A stretch of 64,000 bases of DNA from an uncultured Anaerococcus sp. Lineage in GTDB: Bacteria; Bacillota; Clostridia; Tissierellales; Peptoniphilaceae. The stretch spans positions 62,001 through 126,000 of the forward strand of contig CALUCE010000003.1 in NCBI GenBank assembly GCA_943914475.1, written 5' to 3'. The notes beneath the pieces were generated by a model. It was not told where the DNA came from, ran no database searches, and saw only the letters and a list, made by a program, of their open reading frames with translations. Every line of letters begins with the position of its first letter. Within the stretch, counting starts at the first letter, position 1. The position numbers were made by a program, and so were the translations under genes. Below, piece by piece: positions 43,410 to 51,153 of this stretch.

Positions 43410-43461
43410 AAAAAAAGGAACCCAGCAAAAATTTTACATGTACTTTTGCCAAGGCTCCTTA
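43410..43461 (-). terminator. Terminator of the yitT gene
   Basis: A GGAA-CC-GCAAAA...TTTTGCC-GG-TCC hairpin with a TTTTTTT tract on the minus strand. The rest of the gap (43328-43409) is AT-rich and probably holds the acidic surface protein promoter. Confidence 0.6.
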
Positions 43462-43474
43462 GTATTTACTTATC

Positions 43475-44452
43475 TTAGTTTGATATTCCAGGATTATAGA
43501 ATCCCTTACCAATTATTTTTGATGTATTAATTACAGTTATAAAGCAATTTTCATCTATGGATTTTATAAAGTTGCCGAAAAGTCCAGCCTCATACTTATT
43601 AGTTACGCATAAAAATACAGTATGATCTTTGCCCTTATAAAGTCCCTTACCTTCTATAACTGTAGCAGACCTGTTCAAGTCGTTTCTGATAAAGGAACCA
43701 ACTTCAGCAGGTTTTGATGTAATAATAATAAAGAATTTTGCTGTGTTGAATGATTGGATGATAGCATCAACAAAAACACCCTTCATTATCAAGCCCAAAC
43801 AAGACATTAGTCCTATTTCTATACCAAATATCTTTATAGAAATGATAGTAAGGATTGAATCCACCATCAAAAGGCTCTTGCCTATTTCTATATTGGTATA
43901 TTTTTTTAAAATCATTGCCACTATATCCGTTCCCCCACTGGAGGCTGATACGTGGAAAAGTATAGTTGAGCCAAAAGCTGAAACAGTAACAGCAAGGACC
44001 AATTCCAAAAATGTGTTTTTAGTTAAGGTTGTTGCCAAGGGCAAAATATAGTCCAAGGCTACAGCTGTAACTGAGTTTAGGATTGATACATAGCCTGTCC
44101 TTACTACAAACTTTTTTCCTATAGCAAAGTAGGCCAAAATCAAAAGTAAAACATTTGAAATCAAGGTAATCTTTGCTGGTGGTAGGTTAACATAATCTGA
44201 CAAGATTATCGAAAGTCCCTCTACCCCTCCAATTACAAAATGGTTGGGATATTTGAAGAAGTGACTGGAAAAGGCCATCAGAATCGCCGCGAAGGTCATA
44301 AGGGTAATTTCCTTCCGCCTTGGCATGGGATCGTGGTTTTTCTTCTTTTTCCTGTCTTTTCTTAATAAGTTAAGCTCTGTTCTTATTAGTTCATCATCTA
44401 TAAATTTTCTTTTTTTAGCTCTTTGCTGAGCCATTTTTTCCTCCTGGGACAA
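43475..44452 (-). CDS. YitT-family membrane protein
   Basis: 325 residues. A long charged, cytoplasmic N-terminus (about 1-48) precedes five or six membrane helices with the family block FKYPNHFVIGGVEGLSIIL and FHVSASSGGTDIVAMILKKYTNIEIGK (the YitT GGTD motif), then the C-terminal DUF2179 domain (about 235-320). Function unknown across the family. The next gene upstream ends 9 bases before its start. Confidence 0.87.
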   Translation of the reverse strand: MSQEEKMAQQRAKKRKFIDDELIRTELNLLRKDRKKKKNHDPMPRRKEITLMTFAAILMAFSSHFFKYPNHFVIGGVEGLSIILSDYVNLPPAKITLISNVLLLILAYFAIGKKFVVRTGYVSILNSVTAVALDYILPLATTLTKNTFLELVLAVTVSAFGSTILFHVSASSGGTDIVAMILKKYTNIEIGKSLLMVDSILTIISIKIFGIEIGLMSCLGLIMKGVFVDAIIQSFNTAKFFIIITSKPAEVGSFIRNDLNRSATVIEGKGLYKGKDHTVFLCVTNKYEAGLFGNFIKSIDENCFITVINTSKIIGKGFYNPGISN

Positions 44453-44461
44453 AGAAGATAA

Positions 44462-45643
44462 TTAATCGTCTGAATAGTTGTCGAAGTATCCTTTTATAAG
44501 TACGACTGGTGTTCCCTTATCTCCAGAACCTGAGGTTAGGTCTGATAGGGATCCTAAGAGGTCTGTGATTTGTCTAGGTGTAGTACCTAGGGTGTCGTCT
44601 GTACCTACAAGGTTATCTGCCTTGGAAGATATTCTTTCTCTCATTTTTTGAGTTCTTTCTTCCAAAGAGAAGCTACTTAGCTCATTATCAGCTATATATT
44701 TTATTTTTAATTCGTTTGGTGTTCCTTCAAGTCCCTTGGTGTAGGCTGGGGATACTACTGGGTCAGCAAGTTCCCAAATTTTTCCTACTGGATCTTTAAA
44801 GGCTCCATCACCATAAACCATTACTTCAATTTGTTTGTTGTATTTTTCTATGAATTTCTTTTGTAAGTCTTCTACAAATTCTTGGCCATCCCTTGGGAAA
44901 AGTTTAATTTCTTCACCTGTTGAAAGGTTTGAACCTAAAAGACCATAGTCTTCATTGAAACCTGAACCATTTACAGGCTCATTCATCAAATCATCAAGTC
45001 CCAATACATTTTTTGCTCCACTTTTTAATAACTTTTCTTTGGTTATTTGTCTAGTGTGGATAGAACATACCAAAACTTGGTCGGTAAACTTAAGTACATC
45101 CTTAGGATTGTTAAAGAAATGGAAGACTGAATTAGGAGCCATTTGCCTATACAAAGATATATAATTTACCCCGGTAAATTGGTGCTTATAATCTCCTGCC
45201 AAATTCCTAAATTCCTCTTCTGATAAACAATCAGTGTATGGATTTACATCAGAAGTGAATAAATCCATCTCGTTCATTATATAATTGCCAACTTCATCTT
45301 GTGGATAGGATAAACATATGTGAAGTTTTTTTCCACTTCTACCAAAGGCCTTTAAAAGGATAGAAAATCTATTTCTTGAAAGAATTGGAAATAGGATTGC
45401 TATCTCGTCTCCTTCAAATTTTCTATTGATTTCTTCGGCTATTCGGTCTATAGAAGCATAGTTTCCTTGAGCACGAGCCAATAATGATTCTGTTATACAA
45501 ACAACATCCTTATCATTCATCTCAAGATTTTTGCTTTCTACAGCCTTGTTTACACTATCAAAAACTATCGATACAAGGTCATCGCCTTTTTCGATAATCG
45601 GTGTTCTTACACCCATTGAAACAGTTCCTATATATCTTTGCAT
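44462..45643 (-). CDS. F420-0:gamma-glutamyl ligase-like (CofE family) protein
   Basis: 393 residues with the CofE/FbiB ligase fold: IGTVSMGVRTPIIEKGDDLVSIV at the start, then ITESLLARAQGN (about 50-61), VMVYGDGAFKDPVGKIWELADPVVSPAY (about 271-298) and a C-terminal SKADNLVGTDDTLGTTPRQITDLLGSLSDLTSGSGDKGTPVVLIKGYF. CofE adds glutamate to F420, but Firmicute anaerobes are not known to make F420 and no F420 gene is near. It probably ligates an amino acid to another carboxylate. I use the ATG at 45643 with GGAGGAG 8 bases upstream; the earlier GTG lies inside that region. Confidence 0.75.
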   Translation of the reverse strand: MQRYIGTVSMGVRTPIIEKGDDLVSIVFDSVNKAVESKNLEMNDKDVVCITESLLARAQGNYASIDRIAEEINRKFEGDEIAILFPILSRNRFSILLKAFGRSGKKLHICLSYPQDEVGNYIMNEMDLFTSDVNPYTDCLSEEEFRNLAGDYKHQFTGVNYISLYRQMAPNSVFHFFNNPKDVLKFTDQVLVCSIHTRQITKEKLLKSGAKNVLGLDDLMNEPVNGSGFNEDYGLLGSNLSTGEEIKLFPRDGQEFVEDLQKKFIEKYNKQIEVMVYGDGAFKDPVGKIWELADPVVSPAYTKGLEGTPNELKIKYIADNELSSFSLEERTQKMRERISSKADNLVGTDDTLGTTPRQITDLLGSLSDLTSGSGDKGTPVVLIKGYFDNYSDD

Positions 45644-45728
45644 ATACACATCTCCTCCATGTGGTATTATACAGTAAATTAAAGCAAAATAAAATATTTT
45701 TTTGATTAAAATTAAATTAACCTAAAAT

Positions 45729-46106
45729 TTATGACCTGATTTCTTGAACTTCCTTGCATTTAGGGCATTTTACCCTGATCTTTCCCTTGCCCTTGGGCAC
45801 TCTAAGCTCTTGGCCACAGTTTTTACAGGTGATATATTTGTAATTTTTATCACCAACAGTTGATTTTTTTAGTTTTTTAAGTTTTGCCTTTACAGGATTT
45901 AGAAACTTTGCCTTAAAAATATAATTTTCACTGTTTCTTTTGATAATGTTTGATGATAGGGTCCTGTAAATTTCAAAAATAACTATAACTCCTCCCAGAG
46001 TTGATAGAAACTTACTTTGAGTAAAGTATGAAATCACCACCAAAATTATGGCAAACCATATTAGGGCAATCCCAAACTCGTCTACTCCATGTCTTTTTTT
46101 GTCCAT
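45729..46106 (-). CDS. Membrane protein with C-terminal zinc ribbon
   Basis: 125 residues: two hydrophobic helices (about 11-27 and 32-49), a basic segment (about 65-82, KAKLKKLKKS), then a zinc ribbon CKNCGQELRVP with a second CPKC pair. The ribbon CxxC-N-CxxC points to nucleic-acid or protein contact. No family recognised. It follows the sirtuin gene by 45 bases and may belong to the same run. Confidence 0.7.
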   Translation of the reverse strand: MDKKRHGVDEFGIALIWFAIILVVISYFTQSKFLSTLGGVIVIFEIYRTLSSNIIKRNSENYIFKAKFLNPVKAKLKKLKKSTVGDKNYKYITCKNCGQELRVPKGKGKIRVKCPKCKEVQEIRS

Positions 46107-46151
46107 ATATTCTAAGCTTACTCCTTTGTATTCTTTTCTATATTATTTTTC

Positions 46152-46889
46152 CTATAAATCTTCAACCAATTCCTTCATTACCTTTGATATATCGCCTTGG
46201 ATTAGGTAGTCTGCCTTGGCATCTCTTGGAGTTGTATCCTTATTAATAAGAACTAGCTTGTTTCCATTGTAAAAGTCTATAAGTCCTGCTGCAGGATAAA
46301 CAACCAAACTTGTTCCCCCAATGATTAAGACATCAGCTTGGCTTATAAGAGATACTGCATAGGATAAGTTATCTTGGTTTAAGCTTTCTCCATAAAGAAC
46401 AATATCAGGCCTTACTATACCTCCGCAGTGGTCGCACTTAACCACTCCATCAAAGCCCTTTACATAGTCAAGGTCAAAGGACTTGCCACAGTCAAGACAA
46501 TAATAATCTCTAAGGTTACCGTGAAGTTCTATTACATTCTTGCTGCCTGCTTCTTGGTGGAGGCTGTCAATATTTTGGGTTATAACTCCCTTAAGTTTGC
46601 CAATTTTTTCCAAGTAAGCAAGTGCCTTGTGGGCATTATTTGGCTTTATTCCATCAATCATGAGGTTTTCCTTGCAGTATTTCATAAACTCATCAGGATG
46701 GTTTACAAAAAATTCATGACTTAGCATATATTCAGGAGAAAAATTTGAATCATTCTTCCTATTGTATAGGCCAGTTGCAGACCTAAAGTCAGGAACTCCT
46801 GAGGCTGTAGAAACACCTGCCCCTCCAAAGAACACTATATTATTTGAATCTCTAATAACTTTTTTTAAATCTTCAATACTGGTATTCAT
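46152..46889 (-). CDS. NAD-dependent protein deacylase (sirtuin)
   Basis: 245 residues. Removes acyl groups from lysine using NAD+. Motifs in order: GAGVSTASGVPDFRS (about 22-36), TQNIDSLHQEAG with the catalytic His in LHGN (about 125), a zinc site with CLDC and CDHC, and IIGGTSLVVYPAAGL (about 190-204). Length is that of bacterial CobB. It lies 12 bases after the small membrane protein gene, in the long minus-strand run. Confidence 0.92.
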   Translation of the reverse strand: MNTSIEDLKKVIRDSNNIVFFGGAGVSTASGVPDFRSATGLYNRKNDSNFSPEYMLSHEFFVNHPDEFMKYCKENLMIDGIKPNNAHKALAYLEKIGKLKGVITQNIDSLHQEAGSKNVIELHGNLRDYYCLDCGKSFDLDYVKGFDGVVKCDHCGGIVRPDIVLYGESLNQDNLSYAVSLISQADVLIIGGTSLVVYPAAGLIDFYNGNKLVLINKDTTPRDAKADYLIQGDISKVMKELVEDL

Positions 46890-46901
46890 AGATCCTCCTA
46901 T

Positions 46902-47081
46902 TTACTTCCTATCTCTATCATCCTTCTTTTTCATCTTATTATCAACATTCGCTCCTGCAAATGTCCCAATAACTACACATATCATAGTAACTATTGATGG
47001 ATTTTGGTAGGTATACATCTTGTTTAAAACAACCGATACCACAAGGCCAAGGATAAGGCCAATATACATATTCTTGTTCAT
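46902..47081 (-). CDS. Small two-helix membrane protein
   Basis: 59 residues with two hydrophobic helices (about 5-21 and 28-45) and a positively charged C-terminus (KMKKKDDRDRK). Start chosen at the ATG at 47081, 6 bases after AAAGG; a longer in-frame version from 47114 would overlap the permease gene end. No family recognised. It lies between an ABC permease and the sirtuin. Confidence 0.6.
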   Translation of the reverse strand: MNKNMYIGLILGLVVSVVLNKMYTYQNPSIVTMICVVIGTFAGANVDNKMKKKDDRDRK

Positions 47082-47091
47082 AAGCATCCTT

Positions 47092-47751
47092 TCATGACAA
47101 ATCAAAGTTCTCATCTATATATTTCTTGTTTACAAAAAACAAGGTCAAGGTCAATATAAGAAAGTAAAGGTAGGTAAAGGCAGTCAGGAAAATTTCCCCA
47201 TCTACCAGGCTTCTTAAAAATATCAAAACTATAATAGCAAGTGGGAAAATCAAAAGACTAGCTAGAGCCTTTATTCTTTCATTTTTAAACCTATCTATAA
47301 ATATGGCAAGTAGGCTTATCTGGCTTAGAAAGTTTTCCAAGATAAAAAGTAAAAGCAAAATTTTTCCCAAAAGTCCCATATTCTTATCGGGCAAAAACAA
47401 ATTTATAAGTCCAATAAAGCCTGCCAAAAGTAGGTAAAATAAGTTAATTACCAAGACCTTACTTAGGATAATATCCTTAAAACTCAAGGGTAGGCTAAAG
47501 GTTAGGACAGATCTTTTACCATAAAACTCCTTATAAAAAGTAGTAAAGATAAAAGCTAGCAAAACCATCAACAAAACCAAACCCAATATTATCTCCAAGG
47601 CATAAAGGGTAGAGTTTATTTCTATAAGTTTATTTAAAGAACCAACCACTCTCACCGATGTTATGGAGAGAAATAGGATTACAAAAACCAAAAAGGTTGA
47701 TCCAAAGAATTTTTTATTAGAAATTAAGTCATACTTTAAATATTTTTTCAT
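47092..47751 (-). CDS. ABC transporter permease-like membrane protein (second of two)
   Basis: 219 residues, six or so hydrophobic helices; the N-terminal MKKYLKYDLISNKKFFGS and a central FYKEFYGKRSVLTFSLPLSFKDIILSKVLVIN resemble ABC-2 permeases that partner GntR-linked ATPases. The paired neighbour shares the pattern (FSKSSYFTFSINLSTGKIILAKLLAG). Both follow the ATPase, so the three probably form one transporter. Substrate unknown, though related GntR/ABC sets respond to cell-wall antibiotics. Confidence 0.72.
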   Translation of the reverse strand: MKKYLKYDLISNKKFFGSTFLVFVILFLSITSVRVVGSLNKLIEINSTLYALEIILGLVLLMVLLAFIFTTFYKEFYGKRSVLTFSLPLSFKDIILSKVLVINLFYLLLAGFIGLINLFLPDKNMGLLGKILLLLFILENFLSQISLLAIFIDRFKNERIKALASLLIFPLAIIVLIFLRSLVDGEIFLTAFTYLYFLILTLTLFFVNKKYIDENFDLS

Positions 47752-47757
47752 AATAAC

Positions 47758-48528
47758 CTACAAGTCTATCTTCTCATCTACCAAGTAAACATTGATAAAA
47801 TATCCAAATATAATCAAAAAACTAGCCAAAATTAAAATCCACAAGTTTATACCCAGGGCTCTGTTGTTGATATCATAATAGACCATGAAAAAGTCTATCC
47901 CATTAATCCTAGTAAGAGTCCTTATAGAAAAGTCCTTGATATCTACTATGGTAGGACTTAACCTATAAAGGTTTCTCATTAATCCCATTACAAGGACCAA
48001 GCCCACAACCGAAAGAAGTACAGTTACAAATTCATAGTACTTCTTAAAAATCTTTACCCTGGATAGGCTTACTCCTATGGTCAAAAATACATAGGCCAAA
48101 AGCCAATATATCATTATAGAAAGAAAGACATAGGGCCCAAAGCTTAAGAGCAGTTTTGATCTGTCAAAACCTGATATCCCACTTACCATGGCAAAAAACA
48201 AGACATAAACAAGAAGACTTAAAAAGCTTACTATAAGTCCTGCTAATAGCTTGGCAAGTATTATCTTTCCTGTCGATAAGTTTATAGAAAAGGTAAAGTA
48301 AGAGGACTTAGAAAACAAGTCCTTCCTATACCTATAGGTAAAGTAAACTAAATTTATAAGAAAGATTACTCCAAGTATCAGGTAAAAACCAAGGCTTAGA
48401 GAAAGATTTGTCCCCTTAAAAATCTTAAATATAAAGTTTGTTATTATAGAAAAGACCAAGGCAAAGATAGCCATGGAGGCTAGGTACCTGTAGGATCTTT
48501 TTATTTCATAGCTTAAAAATTTACTCAT
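47758..48528 (-). CDS. ABC transporter permease-like membrane protein (first of two)
   Basis: 256 residues with about six transmembrane helices and MSKFLSYEIKRSYRYLASMAIF at the N-terminus. Its start overlaps the ATPase stop by one base and it ends 6 bases before the second permease gene, so it is part of the same transporter. No periplasmic binding protein is encoded. The related second permease suggests a heterodimeric membrane part. Confidence 0.75.
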   Translation of the reverse strand: MSKFLSYEIKRSYRYLASMAIFALVFSIITNFIFKIFKGTNLSLSLGFYLILGVIFLINLVYFTYRYRKDLFSKSSYFTFSINLSTGKIILAKLLAGLIVSFLSLLVYVLFFAMVSGISGFDRSKLLLSFGPYVFLSIMIYWLLAYVFLTIGVSLSRVKIFKKYYEFVTVLLSVVGLVLVMGLMRNLYRLSPTIVDIKDFSIRTLTRINGIDFFMVYYDINNRALGINLWILILASFLIIFGYFINVYLVDEKIDL

Positions 48529-49229
48529 CAGGCAAAAATTTCCTTGTAAAACTCGCTAATAGGCATCTTGTACTTGTGCCTAATAAACTCAGCATCTTCC
48601 TTAAAGAGAACTTGCCCATCCCTAAAGAAGGCAACTTGGTCAAAAAGATTTTCCAAATCCCTAATTTGGTGGGTTGTGATAATTATAGTTCTTCCTGTTT
48701 TTATAGTGTTAATTATGGCATTTAAAATAATATTCTTGGCCAAGGGATCTACTCCATTAACTGGCTCATCCAAGATATAAAGCTTGGTATCCCTAGAGAG
48801 GGTTAAGGCCAAAAGTAGTTTTTCCTTCATGCCCTTGGATAGTTTTTCTGCATAACCCTTTTTTGGTATTTGCATAAAGTTAAAAAGGTCCTCGCATACT
48901 TTCATATTAAAGTCATCATAAAAGTCCCTATAAAGGTTTACTGCATCACTTATGGTTAGATTTTCATAAAGGTGGTAGCAGTCAGGCAAAAAGGATATGA
49001 CCCTTTTACTTTCTACACCAATTTCCTTACCATCAACCAATATTTCTCCAGAATCAGGTTTTATAAGCCCCATGATGCACTTTAATAGGGTAGTTTTTCC
49101 AGATCCATTTGGTCCTATAAGACCCAACAGCTTACCAGATTCTAAAGTAAGATTTACATCCTTTAAAACTTCTATATCTCCATAGGATTTTTTTAAGTTT
49201 TTTATCTCTAAAATATTATCCATTAGCAT
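48528..49229 (-). CDS. ABC transporter ATP-binding protein (GntR-linked)
   Basis: 233 residues, single ABC domain. Walker A GPNGSGKTT (about 39-47), signature KLSKGMKEKLLLALTLS (LSKGM rather than LSGGQ), Walker B LYILDEPVNGVDP, switch His in ITTHQIRD. The first ATG at 49229 has GAGG 4 bases upstream. It overlaps the GntR-type regulator gene by 14 bases. The LSKGM form and GVDPLAKN are typical of GntR-linked ABC-2 systems such as those of YhcF/YtrA type. Confidence 0.9.
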   Translation of the reverse strand: MLMDNILEIKNLKKSYGDIEVLKDVNLTLESGKLLGLIGPNGSGKTTLLKCIMGLIKPDSGEILVDGKEIGVESKRVISFLPDCYHLYENLTISDAVNLYRDFYDDFNMKVCEDLFNFMQIPKKGYAEKLSKGMKEKLLLALTLSRDTKLYILDEPVNGVDPLAKNIILNAIINTIKTGRTIIITTHQIRDLENLFDQVAFFRDGQVLFKEDAEFIRHKYKMPISEFYKEIFA

Positions 49230-49566
49230 TCAACCTCGTAGCTAAAAAATTAAATGATTTTTGCAAGTCATAGTCAATCTTTTCCATATTTTCCAAAAAT
49301 TGGTTGGTATAAATATTGGCAAATTCTATTTTTAGGGTGTTTATTATATCATCATCAACTATCAAATAATAATAGTCGCTTTTGGCCTCAAGGAAACCAT
49401 CCTCTATCATCTGTTCATAGGCTCTTTCTATATAGGAAGGGTTTACCCTAAATTTTGATATAAAAAACTCCTTGCCATAAAGCTTGTCCCCATCCCTTAG
49501 CTTGCCTTCTATAATTTGAAAGGCTACAAAATTTCTAATTTCTATATGCATTGGTACATCAAACAT
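49216..49566 (-). CDS. GntR-family regulator (YhcF/YtrA type)
   Basis: 116 residues. The winged-helix N-terminus reads VPMHIEIRNFVAFQIIEGKLRDGDKLYGKEFFISKFRVNPSYIERAYEQMIEDGFLEAKSDYYYLI (about 4-72), where the usual GD.LPS..LA pattern is degenerate (DKLYGKEFFISKF), and the C-terminal extension is short. Such regulators repress the ABC genes that follow and release with cell-envelope stress. Start is the ATG at 49566 with GGAG upstream; an in-frame TTG is 12 bases earlier. It begins one base after barstar. Confidence 0.8.
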   Translation of the reverse strand: MFDVPMHIEIRNFVAFQIIEGKLRDGDKLYGKEFFISKFRVNPSYIERAYEQMIEDGFLEAKSDYYYLIVDDDIINTLKIEFANIYTNQFLENMEKIDYDLQKSFNFLATRLNANG

Positions 49567-49567
49567 A

Positions 49568-49831
49568 CTAGTCTCCAAAAGTTTTAAGATTTAAATTTAT
49601 ATAGTCATTTAAAGAAGCATCCAAAAATACTCCCAGCATACTCTTGCCATATTCATCAAGGTTGGTGTAGATATCCCTATAGTTTATTATCTCTATGTCG
49701 CAATCAACCATGGTCAAACTATCATATAGGGCATCCAGGTTTTTTACATAGTAGTCAAAGTCTAATTCTTGATTTAAATATTCATAAGAAGAATCCTTAT
49801 CCAAAAATTCTTTCCCATCCAAACTTACCAT
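49568..49831 (-). CDS. Barstar-family ribonuclease inhibitor
   Basis: 87 residues matching the barstar fold: FDYYVKNLDALYDSLTMV (about 25-42; barstar has YYGENLDALWDCLTG), ending GVFLDASLNDYINLNLKTF. It should bind and block the ribonuclease encoded directly upstream; the two share one base (TGATG), so translation is coupled. Cytoplasmic, no signal. The pair is a toxin-immunity couple as in Bacillus barnase-barstar. Confidence 0.9.
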   Translation of the reverse strand: MVSLDGKEFLDKDSSYEYLNQELDFDYYVKNLDALYDSLTMVDCDIEIINYRDIYTNLDEYGKSMLGVFLDASLNDYINLNLKTFGD

Positions 49832-50334
49832 CAGTATATCCTTTCAAAAGTTTCATAGTGGTCTCTGGTATAAAATATATTCCCGTCCTTGTCATAAACA
49901 AGTCTTTCAGGTCCCCTGGCTCCTCCATAGTAGTTTACATCAGCTTCCTTGTAGGATCCTTGGGGCAGGGTTTTTTCGTAATTCCCAAAATGATCTCCAC
50001 CAATGACTCCCTTGTCTGTGACTTCCCATAAATTATTTTCTTTGGGTATCCAGCCAAGGTCCCTGGCTTCTTTTTTGGTCAAATAATTTTTGGGCAGTTT
50101 GTTATAAAAGTATATGTAGGCTGCCACATCCTCCATCTTATAATAGGCCTTATCCTCCTCTACATTTGCCCCTTCTGTCTGCCCATCGACCATAGAGCCC
50201 ATTTCTTCAGAATAGCTGTAGGCTGATCCACTTCCCTCAAAGCTTTGGTTTGGGGTACACGAAGATAAGCCCAAGATTAAAATAAGACCCAGTAGAATTT
50301 TCTTAAATAAGTTAATATCTTTAAATCTTTTCAT
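49831..50334 (-). CDS. Barnase-family ribonuclease, lipoprotein form
   Basis: 167 residues. A signal peptide ends LGLSSC with lipobox Cys26, then a linker (27-60) and the barnase domain (about 62-167): DVAAYIYFYNKLPKNYLTKKEARDLGW. Barnase catalytic residues map to Lys87 (K27), Glu130 (E73, in KEADVNY), Arg140 (R83), Arg144 (R87) and His159 (H102, in RDHYETF), so it should be active. Ordinary barnases are secreted free; this one looks lipid-anchored outside the cell. The immunity protein follows directly. It is the first gene of the GntR-ABC operon. Confidence 0.9.
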   Translation of the reverse strand: MKRFKDINLFKKILLGLILILGLSSCTPNQSFEGSGSAYSYSEEMGSMVDGQTEGANVEEDKAYYKMEDVAAYIYFYNKLPKNYLTKKEARDLGWIPKENNLWEVTDKGVIGGDHFGNYEKTLPQGSYKEADVNYYGGARGPERLVYDKDGNIFYTRDHYETFERIY

Positions 50335-50375
50335 AAAATCACTCCTGTGTTACTATTATATCAGAAAGGAATGCT

Positions 50376-50825
50376 ATGAATATACTAATTTCAGCTTGTC
50401 TACTGGGAGATGCCTGCAGGTATGACGGCAAGGATAATCTAATAGAAGACTTTTTTGACAATCATAAAGATTTAAATTTCATAAAAATCTGTCCAGAAGT
50501 AGAAGCTGGTATGCCTACACCAAGAAAACCTTCCGAGATAAGAAAAGGAAGAGTTTATGATTGTGAAAGCTTTGATAATACAGATTTTTTTGTAAGAGGA
50601 GCAGAACTTGCTCTGGAGAAAGCCAAGAAACATTGGGTAAAAATAGCAATCTTAAAATCAAAGTCTCCATCCTGTGGAAATGGCCTAGTTTATGATGGAA
50701 CTTTTTCCAAAAAACTAGTAAAGGGAGATGGAATCACTGCAAATTTATTAAAAAAACACGGAATTAAAGTTTTTTCTGAGAAAAACCTGGATGAATTTGA
50801 AAAATATATAAAATCCACCAAGTAG
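50376..50825 (+). CDS. DUF523-family protein
   Basis: 149 residues of the DUF523 family, with ISACLLGDACRYDGKDN (Cys8 and Cys14) at the N-terminus and KICPEVEAGMPTPRKPSEI plus the SPSCG cysteine motif and GDGITANLLKKHGIKVF at the C-terminus. The conserved cysteines suggest a metal or iron-sulphur site; members are often annotated as uncharacterised and sometimes with desulphidase activity. Single gene on the plus strand, AGAAAGGA in front. Confidence 0.85.
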   Translation: MNILISACLLGDACRYDGKDNLIEDFFDNHKDLNFIKICPEVEAGMPTPRKPSEIRKGRVYDCESFDNTDFFVRGAELALEKAKKHWVKIAILKSKSPSCGNGLVYDGTFSKKLVKGDGITANLLKKHGIKVFSEKNLDEFEKYIKSTK

Positions 50826-50879
50826 AAACTTTGAATTTCCAATATTTGTAAGAATTTCTTAAAATATTTGTAAAAATAT

Positions 50880-50908
50880 TTGACTTTTTATAAAAAGCCT
50901 AGTATACT
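50880..50908 (+). promoter_or_regulatory. Promoter of tRNA-Pro
   Basis: TTGACT (50880-50885), a 17-base spacer and TATACT (50903-50908), about 20 bases before the tRNA. Confidence 0.8.
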
Positions 50909-50928
50909 GGAATAGTCAGCGAGACAAT

Positions 50929-51005
50929 CGGGGTGTGGCGCAGTTTGGTAGCGCGCGTGGTTTGGGACCATGAGGTCGAAGGTTCGAATCCTTTCACCCC
51001 GACCA
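50929..51005 (+). tRNA. tRNA-Pro (UGG)
   Basis: 77 nt. Acceptor stem CGGGGTG pairs with CACCCCG. The anticodon arm is CGTGG-TTTGGGA-CCATG, giving anticodon TGG (Pro). The T arm is GAAGG-TTCGAAT-CCTTT (last pair G-T as usual), and the 3' end ACCA is encoded. It stands alone with its own promoter and terminator. Confidence 0.97.
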
Positions 51006-51016
51006 TTTTTTTATTT

Positions 51017-51047
51017 AACGGCTAGTTTAAGCCGTTTTATTTTTTTC
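51017..51047 (+). terminator. Terminator after tRNA-Pro
   Basis: AACGGCT (51017-51023) pairs with AGCCGTT (51030-51036) around a six-base loop; a T-rich tract follows. The next 100 bases to the gltS start contain nothing else clear. Confidence 0.8.
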
Positions 51048-51153
51048 CGTAAGGAATCTTAAATATTTCACTTAGATACTTTCATTTTTAAAATTTCATT
51101 AAATTTAATAAAAAAAATATAAAACTACACTTGTTAGTTTGATTGGAGGAAAT

